Assembly (NCBI GenBank): GCA_965370495.1
Contig: CBDUUV010000006.1
Location: forward strand, 1-43,717
DNA length: 43,717 bases
Reading direction: 5' to 3'
Source of the DNA: Krumholzibacterium sp965370495
Lineage (GTDB): Bacteria > Krumholzibacteriota > Krumholzibacteriia > Krumholzibacteriales > Krumholzibacteriaceae
This document shows, one piece after another, positions 17,604-23,941 of this stretch (position 1 is its first letter; each line of letters begins with the position of its first letter). The notes under the pieces were generated by a model. It saw only the letters and a list, made by a program, of their open reading frames with translations. It was not told where the DNA came from and did no database searches. The translations under genes were made by a program, and so were the position numbers.

Positions 17604-18908
17604 ATGAAAAAACGGATTCATTCTATTGCAATTCGCGCAGGATACACTTTTGTTGTATTTTTTGTGATTCCCAACCTGGCATTATACACACCGGCAAATT
17701 GCAGCCCCAAAGTGCTAAAAGAAATGGCAATGACCGAGTTCGAGGCCGCAAACTACCCTCGTGCAATTGAGTATCTTCAACAAGCCCTCAACGAATCACC
17801 GGATGATGCCGAGATATTTTACTTGTTAGGGTACTATAAACACTATCTCTGTTATGACTCCGTGCCGTTAATGGGTTATACGCGAGAAAGCTCGGATGAA
17901 GTGCTTCGCTATCTTCAAAAAGCAGTAGAACTTGATCCTGGTTATGGAGATGCATTCTACTTTATCGGCGCTGAATATGGTGTGAGGGCACGTGATGAGA
18001 TGCAAAAAGGCAACTCAGAAGGTGTGGCTGAACAGTTCCGTTTGGGGCAGCAAGCCGGTGGTTATCCCGATTGGCTGATAGAATATGGTCGAAATACTCT
18101 TCGCTCGTGTGATCGTGACGCTATCTTGTTCGTCGGTGGTGATGCGGACACAAATCCGATTCAATATCTTCAAAACGTTCTTCAATACAGAACAGATGTT
18201 ACAGTGATCCCTGTGGCCCTGCTTGACCGTCCGTGGTTTGTTTCTTTATTAAAACAAGGCATGGAAAATGTCGTTGCACCAGCGCCAATCAGCTGGAGCA
18301 GTCAACAGATAGCTTCAATGCGACCATATAAATGGAAGGCGAACACAATACGTGTTCCAATCCCCAATAATATCAGGCTGGCGAATGGTCTAAAACAGAC
18401 TTGTTTCGAATGGGAGTTGCGGCCAGATTTAGGAAGAGGGGAAACGCTTGGGCTATTAAGCGCCAAACGGGCAGTGATCGCGGACATCATTTTATCAAAC
18501 AGGTGGAAGCGACCTATCTATTATTCAATGGCGTGCGGGCCGAGTGCCTGGGACGGTTTACAGCAAAATCTTAGATGCTGCGGACTTGCCCAACAACTCC
18601 TGCCTTTTGAACCGCTAACTCGAATTGATGTCAAGAAAACACAAACCCTGCTTTTGAATAAAAACAATTTCGAATCTCTTTCGACGCTTTGTGATGAAAA
18701 TATGCCAAGAGTATCCTATATGTTGCAGAATTACCGGGTATCCTTTTTTTGGCTGATTAATCATTATGTTCGAAATAATAATATTGAATCCGGCAGGACC
18801 GTATTCGCTGCGATGACAAGTAATGTGCCCGAAGAGATTATACCTGTGTCAGAAGGAATAAAAAATAATTTTGAATCGCTTGAAAACATTCTTGAGAACC
18901 GTGAATAA
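17604..18908 (+). CDS. Exported TPR protein with a region resembling the C-terminal domain of DUF2723 membrane proteins
   Basis: 434 residues. A basic start and hydrophobic stretch (AGYTFVVFFVIPNLALY) indicate export. Residues ~38-135 form two to three TPR units (AMTEFEAANYPRAIEYLQQALNE; VLRYLQKAVELDPGYGDAFY). The second half begins AILFVGGDADTNPIQYLQNV and continues with YRTDVTVIPVALLDRPWFV. This closely follows the pattern ILFTNGDNDTYPLWYLQ...RPDVRVVNLSLLNTPWY found after the membrane domain of DUF2723 proteins. Here the domain is free-standing and TPR-linked. The ATG at 17604 is chosen because AGGTGG (17592-17597) sits six bases upstream, whereas the ATG at 17598 follows it directly. The gene is AT-richer than the minus-strand genes before it. 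Function unknown. Confidence 0.75.
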   Translation: MKKRIHSIAIRAGYTFVVFFVIPNLALYTPANCSPKVLKEMAMTEFEAANYPRAIEYLQQALNESPDDAEIFYLLGYYKHYLCYDSVPLMGYTRESSDEVLRYLQKAVELDPGYGDAFYFIGAEYGVRARDEMQKGNSEGVAEQFRLGQQAGGYPDWLIEYGRNTLRSCDRDAILFVGGDADTNPIQYLQNVLQYRTDVTVIPVALLDRPWFVSLLKQGMENVVAPAPISWSSQQIASMRPYKWKANTIRVPIPNNIRLANGLKQTCFEWELRPDLGRGETLGLLSAKRAVIADIILSNRWKRPIYYSMACGPSAWDGLQQNLRCCGLAQQLLPFEPLTRIDVKKTQTLLLNKNNFESLSTLCDENMPRVSYMLQNYRVSFFWLINHYVRNNNIESGRTVFAAMTSNVPEEIIPVSEGIKNNFESLENILENRE

Positions 18909-18979
18909 TGTCACATTAAAAGCTTCACGACACATGAAAAGGAAATACAATCAAGAAGTTTCAATAGAAGGGGGTAGAC

Positions 18980-19543
18980 ATGCTGAAGAGAGTGATTGTC
19001 GCCGGGTTGTTGGGTGGAGTTGTCTTGTTTGTGTGGACGTTTGTGACCAATGGAATTTTTGGGTTCCAAACCAGCATCGACATGAAGCAAATCCCTGCCG
19101 AACGCCAGGTGTATGAGACATTGAAGGAACACATCGTCGACCCGGGACGATATATCTGCAATCCAGAACCGACTTCAGAGGGGCAGTTCCCTGGCAAAGA
19201 GCCTGTGTTTAGCATCCTCTATGGCGGGATAGATCACGAATCAGCAGGAGGCCTCATGTTGGTTGGCCTTGTGGTGTTTTTCCTTGCGCCAATGATCGGC
19301 GCATGGATGCTATCCCAGACTTCCAGACGGGTCAGGTCCAGCTATGCCCGCAAGGTACTCTTTTTCGTGGCGATTGGTTTGCTGTTTGCGCTATTCAGCG
19401 ATATGGCGAAATTCGGCATAGGTAGTTATCCAATAAAGGACGCCATGGCTTTTGCCGCAAATGACATCGTTATGTGGACACTTGTGGGTCTGGTGGTGGC
19501 ATGGCGAATCCAGCCTCAAGAAGCTGATGTGACGGATGCATAG
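18980..19543 (+). CDS. Hypothetical membrane protein with four predicted membrane segments
   Basis: 187 residues, not recognised. An N-terminal hydrophobic helix (VIVAGLLGGVVLFVWTFVTNGIFGF) is followed by a ~60-residue polar part with two cysteine-free loops around one Cys (YICNPEP). Three membrane helices follow: LMLVGLVVFFLAPMIGAWML, VLFFVAIGLLFALFS and DIVMWTLVGLVVAWRI. AAGGGGG lies in front of the ATG. The 13 bases immediately before the start recur in front of the RDD gene at 20468. It follows the TPR gene by 71 bases on the same strand. The overall shape suggests a small inner-membrane protein; no catalytic motif is seen. Confidence 0.7.
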   Translation: MLKRVIVAGLLGGVVLFVWTFVTNGIFGFQTSIDMKQIPAERQVYETLKEHIVDPGRYICNPEPTSEGQFPGKEPVFSILYGGIDHESAGGLMLVGLVVFFLAPMIGAWMLSQTSRRVRSSYARKVLFFVAIGLLFALFSDMAKFGIGSYPIKDAMAFAANDIVMWTLVGLVVAWRIQPQEADVTDA

Positions 19544-19604
19544 GCTACTCGGACGGTTGCCAGGCCCGCACCAGCCACACTTGCCGGTGAGGCCGATGTT
19601 AGCC
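19543..19604 (+). repeat. Imperfect inverted repeat, weakly attC-like
   Basis: GGCTAC-TCGG (19543-19552) is the imperfect complement of CCGATGTTAGCC (19593-19604). The 62-bp element starts at the stop codon of the preceding gene and ends with GTTAGCC, which resembles but does not match the attC R' box GTTRRRY. The inner pairing is weak. It may be an integron cassette site relic or just a hairpin. Confidence 0.3.
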
Positions 19605-19625
19605 TGCCCCTGGAGGTAGAGTCGA

Positions 19626-20174
19626 ATGGAGACATTCGTGGAACCACATGAGTTCGTAAAAAGCACCGGGTATGTACGGGACCGGGGACACGTCATATCT
19701 GCTTTCGCACCGCAGAGTATCGATGCATCGATACTCGATGTTGTTCTCGGGTTCGCGAAGTTGCCCCAGTGCTTTACACTGCAGAGCTGTTGTGGGCACT
19801 TCATTTGGGCCGGGCAGCTTGACCCTGACAATCTGACTGTCCTTCCTGCTCAGGATATTGGTTCTGTCAGGTACAGAATTGCGTACGTGGCTTTGTGTAT
19901 TGAGAACAGCACGATGGGTGCCCGTCTTCGCGAAGCGCTGGAGGGGATTCAGGCAATCGATACTGCGTATGTTCAGTTCGGCTCGCCTGATTGGTTCTGG
20001 GAGCAATATCCGAATTCGTACGCGCTGCAGGTCGAGCCCGAGAGATTCATGGCGAAGGACGAGGTTGTTATAGCGCATCGCGAGGCGCTCCATGTTCAAC
20101 GAGTCAGAGATGAGTTCTTCAAACGTCTGCGCGATCTCGTATGTGCTGCTCAGAAAGAGACAGGGGCAGGCTGA
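19626..20174 (+). CDS. Hypothetical cytosolic protein
   Basis: 182 residues, not recognised. No signal peptide or membrane helix. Notable features are a cysteine-histidine cluster QSCCGHFIW at about residues 58-66, following a FVKSTGYVRDRG start, and a tryptophan/aromatic patch PDWFWEQYPNSYALQ. The C-terminal third is basic and helical (HREALHVQRVRDEFFKRLRDL). CCGH with the earlier polar strand could bind a metal, but this is speculation. GGAGG lies nine bases before the ATG. Its G+C content is higher than that of the genes on either side, which fits a patchwork of separately acquired genes. Confidence 0.6.
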   Translation: METFVEPHEFVKSTGYVRDRGHVISAFAPQSIDASILDVVLGFAKLPQCFTLQSCCGHFIWAGQLDPDNLTVLPAQDIGSVRYRIAYVALCIENSTMGARLREALEGIQAIDTAYVQFGSPDWFWEQYPNSYALQVEPERFMAKDEVVIAHREALHVQRVRDEFFKRLRDLVCAAQKETGAG

Positions 20175-20467
20175 CCGGCGTATGCGGCCGAGATGGTGTT
20201 GCGTAATCTGTAATGGAGTCGTCAGTCCCGAGGCGTTTGAGCGCGCCTTAAACCATGACCTGTAGATGTCTACGAAACTGTGGGAAGCCCATACTATCGA
20301 TGAACCTCTAGCTGGTTCAATGAACGAAACGGAAGATATTTACAATTGTTTAAAAAATTTTAATATAGCAGTAAGTGGTAGTTTAGGTTAAAAGTACATA
20401 TGTTAATCATTTTTAACCATTAGAGGGTCGCATAATGATAATTTGGGGCAAAAGAAGGGGGTAGAAA
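20175..20467. other. Intergenic region before the RDD gene
   Basis: 293 bases. The first ~170 are moderately GC-rich without recognisable content; the last ~120 (20340-20440) are very AT-rich with runs of A and T, and are likely to carry the RDD promoter. No tRNA, repeat or remnant gene could be identified. Confidence 0.4.
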
Positions 20468-20917
20468 ATGCCAGATCAGGAACTTGCGAGTTTGTGGCAA
20501 AGACTCGGTGGAGTGTTGCTGGATTCAGTCATTTTCTTGGTACTTGAGCTTCCAGTGATCTTCGTGTTTGGTGTTTTTGACCAGCTGAGCAGTGGCCGTG
20601 GAATGCTGTTTGGTCAGACAGTGGGTTTCTTTGTCTTCCACTTTGTCGTATTCGCAGCACTCAATGGGTGGTTGCTCGCCAAGCACGGTCAGACAATCGG
20701 GAAGAAGGTTGCCGGGACAAGAATCGTGGACTTGACTGGAAACCTCCGTCCATTTTCCATCGTGTTCTTTGTTCGTTACGCTTTGTTTGGTGCCATCGCC
20801 AACATTCCGATTATGGGTGGTATTTTCTGCCTGGTTGACAGCCTCTTTATCTTCCGGAATGATAAACGTTGTATCCACGACCTCATAGCAGGAACCCGAG
20901 TCGTTAAAGCACGATAA
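20468..20917 (+). CDS. RDD-family membrane protein
   Basis: 149 residues. RDD proteins are small polytopic inner-membrane proteins, some of them implicated in ion or solute transport. The family pattern is visible: the N-terminal R-L-G-G-V-L-L-D (residues 12-19), GQTIGKKVAGTRIVD in the middle, and a C-terminal LVDSLFIFRNDKRCIHDLIAGTRVV. Three hydrophobic segments lie at ~16-38, 55-75 and 100-125. AAGGGGG lies seven bases before the ATG. It is the second gene in this block preceded by the sequence AGAAGGGGGTAGA. The substrate is unknown. Confidence 0.85.
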   Translation: MPDQELASLWQRLGGVLLDSVIFLVLELPVIFVFGVFDQLSSGRGMLFGQTVGFFVFHFVVFAALNGWLLAKHGQTIGKKVAGTRIVDLTGNLRPFSIVFFVRYALFGAIANIPIMGGIFCLVDSLFIFRNDKRCIHDLIAGTRVVKAR

Positions 20918-20932
20918 AACTCCGAGCCATCG

Positions 20933-20950
20933 CTCGATCCATAGATCGAG
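20933..20950 (+). other. Perfect 7-bp hairpin after the RDD gene
   Basis: CTCGATC (20933-20939) pairs perfectly with GATCGAG (20944-20950) around a CATA loop. No T tract follows, so it is not a standard terminator. It could be a protein-binding palindrome or a transcript-stabilising hairpin between the RDD and DNRLRE genes. Confidence 0.4.
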
Positions 20951-20974
20951 GACAACACTAAAAAGGAGAATATT

Positions 20975-21646
20975 ATGTCTTTGCATTATCGAGTGTTCAT
21001 CATCCTGATCCTGTCCGTGCTCCTTGTTCCGTGCGTCTCTGTCGATGCTGCGGAAATCATCTTCCAGCCCGACGGTGCCAGCGGCAAAGATGGCTGGGTC
21101 GATAGTAGCAGCGGGACAGCAGTTCACGGGAGCGAAGATTACTTCTATTTCGGAGGCAATTGCTCGGGCGGCGAACTGCGTCTCTATATCCAGTTCGACC
21201 TCTCCACTCTCACTTCCTCCAGTGCCGTCGACCTGGCTCAGCTGGAACTCTACATGTTCAGCCAGAACGGCTATATGGATTATAATTACAGTATTTTCCG
21301 CATCACGGAGGCCTGGAACGAGGCGACGCTCACCTGGAATACGCAGCCGGCCTGTGAAAGCCCCGCGGCGGTTACCTTTCCGGGCACCGAATGGCAGGCA
21401 GCCTATGGGGAGTGGCATGCAATCACAGGACTGGCGAGCCTCGTGCAGTACTGGATCGAGAATCCCGACCAGAATCATGGCATGGTGATCCAACCGACCT
21501 CCAGCTTCTACGGCGCCCCCATTATCTGGAGCAGCGACTACTCCGGCGCCAGCCTGCGACCCCGCCTGGTCATAAACGGTGAGCTGGTAGGCACCGGGTC
21601 ATCGACCTGGGGGGGAGTAAAGCAGCTGTCCGTTGAGGCGGAGTGA
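20975..21646 (+). CDS. Secreted DNRLRE-domain (CBM96-like) protein
   Basis: 223 residues. Signal peptide with core VFIILILSVLLVPCVSV and probable cleavage after VDA. The rest is one DNRLRE-type beta-sandwich: an early F-x-PDGASGKDGWVDS strand, LYIQFDLSTL, AQLELYMFSQNG, WNEATLTWNTQPA, and a closing RPRLVING. Such domains occur in secreted surface and carbohydrate-associated proteins. Unlike the other secreted proteins of this window it has no YPNPFNP sorting domain; it ends in GSSTWGGVKQLSVEAE. AAAAGGAG lies six bases before the ATG. It is 57 bases after the RDD gene on the same strand. Confidence 0.8.
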   Translation: MSLHYRVFIILILSVLLVPCVSVDAAEIIFQPDGASGKDGWVDSSSGTAVHGSEDYFYFGGNCSGGELRLYIQFDLSTLTSSSAVDLAQLELYMFSQNGYMDYNYSIFRITEAWNEATLTWNTQPACESPAAVTFPGTEWQAAYGEWHAITGLASLVQYWIENPDQNHGMVIQPTSSFYGAPIIWSSDYSGASLRPRLVINGELVGTGSSTWGGVKQLSVEAE

Positions 21647-21742
21647 CCTTGTCAGGCAAAAATAGAGAAAGAAGTAATTAAGATGGGATGGTTGGTCACA
21701 ACTGGAAGGACGTAACTGTCTATGCGTGATCTATCTTTCCGC

Positions 21743-21771
21743 TTGCGCTCGCGGCCCGGTTCCGGTATCAT
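21743..21771 (+). promoter_or_regulatory. Probable promoter of the DEAD-box helicase gene
   Basis: TTGCGC (21743-21748), 17 bases, then TATCAT (21766-21771). The -10 box matches five of six positions; the -35 box only three. The start would lie near 21778, leaving a leader of about 150 nt before the helicase ATG. Confidence 0.4.
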
Positions 21772-21783
21772 TATTGCGGAGAT

Positions 21784-21845
21784 GTACTTACGCAACGGTT
21801 TCGCGAAGTATGTTTCGGCACCGGCCCCCCACAGGGCGGTTTTTT
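21784..21845 (+). promoter_or_regulatory. Structured helicase leader with a terminator-like hairpin
   Basis: The first hairpin is GTACTT plus CGC (21784-21793) pairing with GCG plus AAGTAT (21803-21811), with one bulged A. The second is CCGGCCC (21821-21827) pairing with GGGCGG (21834-21839) with one bulged G, followed by six T (21840-21845). The second has the form of an intrinsic terminator and lies before the helicase start, so attenuation of the mRNA is plausible. It could instead mark the end of an upstream transcript. Confidence 0.5.
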
Positions 21846-21928
21846 ATCAGTTGCCGCGATCATTGCGGTCCTTTCTTTTCCACGCGTCCGGCGGGTAGAG
21901 ATTTGTACAATGCCGGACCAGGAAAAAA

Positions 21929-23263
21929 ATGAAAGAACACGCACGCGCGCGGCGCACACACACCAGTCATTCCGTTCCGCAACCACAGCACCAGTTTCGG
22001 CAAGGAGCCTTTGGCGCCCTGGTTCCGGAGATTCAGCGGGCCGTGGCTGCCGAGGGATACATTACCCCAATGCCCATCCAGGAACAGTGCATTCCGCACC
22101 TGCTGGACGGGAGAGACCTCCTGGGCACCGCCCAGACCGGCACCGGCAAGACGGCGGCCTTTACCCTGCCGCTTCTGCAGCGGCTTGCGGGAAACCCCCG
22201 GCGACCCCGGAAAGGAACCCCGAGGGCCCTCATTCTCGCCCCCACACGCGAACTCGCGGCGCAGATCAGGGAGAGTATCCAAACATATGGACGCTTTCTC
22301 CGCCTCAGCCATACCGTGATCTTCGGCGGAGTGAACCAGTTTCAACAGGTCAAGGCCCTGAACCGCGGGGTCGATATCCTCGTGGCTACCCCCGGCCGGC
22401 TGCTTGATCTGATTCAGCAGGGATTCATCCACCTGAATGAGGTGGAGGTCTTCATTCTCGACGAAGTGGACCGGATGCTCGACATGGGTTTCATTCCCGA
22501 CATCAAGAGGGTGTTGTCCCACATTCCGGCCAAGCGCCAGACCCTGTTTTTCTCGGCCACCATGGCCCCGAAGATGGAGGCGCTGGCTCGCACCATGGTT
22601 CACAATCCGGTGCGGGTGAGAATCGCACCCGACAAACCTGTTGTGGAGTGTATCGCGCAGAAAGTGCTTTTCGTGGGAAAAAGGAACAAGGATGCTCTGC
22701 TCGTCTCCCTGTTGAGTGACCCCCAGATCAAAAAGGCTATCATTTTCACCCAGATGAAACACGCTGCCAACCGGGTGGTAAAGAAGTTGCACACCTCGGG
22801 AATTCATGGTGTTGCTATCCACGGCAACAAGACCCAGGCTGCACGCACCAGGGCGCTGGATGGGTTCAAGCGAGACCGTTTCCGGATACTGGTTGCCACC
22901 GACGTGGCGGCGAGAGGCCTGGATGTGGACGACATAACCCACGTGATCAACTACGATCTTCCCGTGGAAGCCGAGACCTATATACATCGTATAGGGCGTA
23001 CCGCCCGTGCGGGAGCAGGCGGCAATGCTATTTCGTTCTGCTGCGCTGAGGATCGTGCCTATCTGCGGGAAATCGAACTCCTGCTGGGCAAGCCGGTACC
23101 CGCCGAGATGGAACACGCTTATCATTCCGATGAGGCTTTTAGGTCAAGCCCTTTCGCCTCGAAAACATTCGGCCGTGGCAGCAGCCACAGGCGGCAGGGT
23201 AGACGCTCCAAGGGAAACTTTACCCGTAGCCGCAGCCGAAGTCGCGACCGCAGCGGGCGCTGA
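21929..23263 (+). CDS. DEAD-box ATP-dependent RNA helicase, RhlE-like
   Basis: 444 residues. Unwinds RNA duplexes; relatives act in ribosome assembly and RNA decay and are often cold-induced. Motifs in order: Q motif GYITPMPIQ (43-51), I AQTGTGKT (68-75), Ia PTRELA (105-110), II DEVD (178-181), III SAT (209-211), IV IIFTQ, V ATDVAARGLDV, VI HRIGRTARAG. Motif II has Val where the family has Ala. The C-terminal ~40 residues are an Arg/Ser-rich tail (SRSRSRDRSGR), as in RhlE-type enzymes that bind rRNA or RNase E. AGG lies six bases before the ATG. The gene is much more GC-rich than the glycosylase gene that follows. Regulation by the leader hairpin is inferred. Confidence 0.93.
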   Translation: MKEHARARRTHTSHSVPQPQHQFRQGAFGALVPEIQRAVAAEGYITPMPIQEQCIPHLLDGRDLLGTAQTGTGKTAAFTLPLLQRLAGNPRRPRKGTPRALILAPTRELAAQIRESIQTYGRFLRLSHTVIFGGVNQFQQVKALNRGVDILVATPGRLLDLIQQGFIHLNEVEVFILDEVDRMLDMGFIPDIKRVLSHIPAKRQTLFFSATMAPKMEALARTMVHNPVRVRIAPDKPVVECIAQKVLFVGKRNKDALLVSLLSDPQIKKAIIFTQMKHAANRVVKKLHTSGIHGVAIHGNKTQAARTRALDGFKRDRFRILVATDVAARGLDVDDITHVINYDLPVEAETYIHRIGRTARAGAGGNAISFCCAEDRAYLREIELLLGKPVPAEMEHAYHSDEAFRSSPFASKTFGRGSSHRRQGRRSKGNFTRSRSRSRDRSGR

Positions 23264-23310
23264 AGCAAAGCCCTCACGGGCAAAGGGGCCAGCTCTCCCA
23301 CCGTTTGCCG

Positions 23311-23339
23311 TTGACAGAAAAAATCAAAATTCTTATCAT
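23311..23339 (+). promoter_or_regulatory. Near-consensus sigma-70 promoter giving a leaderless mRNA
   Basis: Perfect TTGACA (23311-23316), optimal 17-base spacer, TATCAT (23334-23339, five of six). A start six to nine bases after the -10 box falls at 23345-23348, on or just before the glycosylase ATG at 23348. No Shine-Dalgarno sequence precedes that ATG, which agrees. Confidence 0.7.
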
Positions 23340-23347
23340 TAAATACG

Positions 23348-23860
23348 ATGAAAACCAGTTTTCCTCCAATTGTTGATAAAAATGCCAGAGTTCTTATACT
23401 GGGCAGCATGCCGGGCGAAGAATCATTAAGAAAACAACAATATTATGCCCATCCGAGAAATGCGTTTTGGTACATAATGGAAAAATTATTTAATATTGAT
23501 TCCATGGTTGATTACCAGAAAAAAACTCAAATTTTAACAAACAATTACATTGCTCTTTGGGATGTATTACGGCTTTGTGAAAGAAAGGGCAGTCTGGATT
23601 CATCCATTTGTAATGATTCAATCATAGCCAATGATTTCCGAACATTCTTTTTAGAACAGCAAAATATCAACAACGTGTATTTCAACGGTTCCAAAGCAGA
23701 ACAGGAGTTTGAGAAAAGAGTTCTGCCAACTTTAAGTGGAATCAAACAAATGAAATATATGCGGCTTCCTTCCACCAGTCCGGCTATGGCCAGATTGACC
23801 AAAGAAGAAAAGTTCACAAAATGGCGGATTATAGCAGAAAGAATGCGGCACGCGGGATGA
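23348..23860 (+). CDS. Hypoxanthine-DNA glycosylase (UDG superfamily, family 6)
   Basis: 170 residues. Family 6 enzymes remove deaminated adenine (hypoxanthine) from DNA in base-excision repair. The active-site region LILGSMPGEESL (17-28) is followed by QQYYAHPRNAFW, with the conserved Asn. The later motif RLPSTSPAMARLT is the C-terminal DNA-intercalation loop of the superfamily. Length fits the family. The coding sequence is strongly AT-rich compared with the helicase upstream and the AsmA gene downstream, suggesting recent acquisition. No ribosome binding site is seen; a near-consensus promoter ends just upstream, so a leaderless transcript is predicted. The next gene begins 81 bases later. 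Confidence 0.87.
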   Translation: MKTSFPPIVDKNARVLILGSMPGEESLRKQQYYAHPRNAFWYIMEKLFNIDSMVDYQKKTQILTNNYIALWDVLRLCERKGSLDSSICNDSIIANDFRTFFLEQQNINNVYFNGSKAEQEFEKRVLPTLSGIKQMKYMRLPSTSPAMARLTKEEKFTKWRIIAERMRHAG

Positions 23861-23941
23861 ACTGCTATATCCCTTTGAATTCGAGTGTGTATTCAGATAG
23901 AATACGGATCGCTGATTGTACAATCAAACGAGGTGCTATCC

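Noticed and set aside
20933..20950. Hairpin after the RDD gene as a terminator
   Set aside because: No T tract follows; recorded only as a hairpin.
17431..21650. Full integron cassette array
   Set aside because: Only one weak attC-like palindrome, imperfect core boxes and no integrase gene in the window.
23270..23281. GCCC-TCAC-GGGC hairpin after the helicase gene as a terminator
   Set aside because: Only four base pairs and no T tract.
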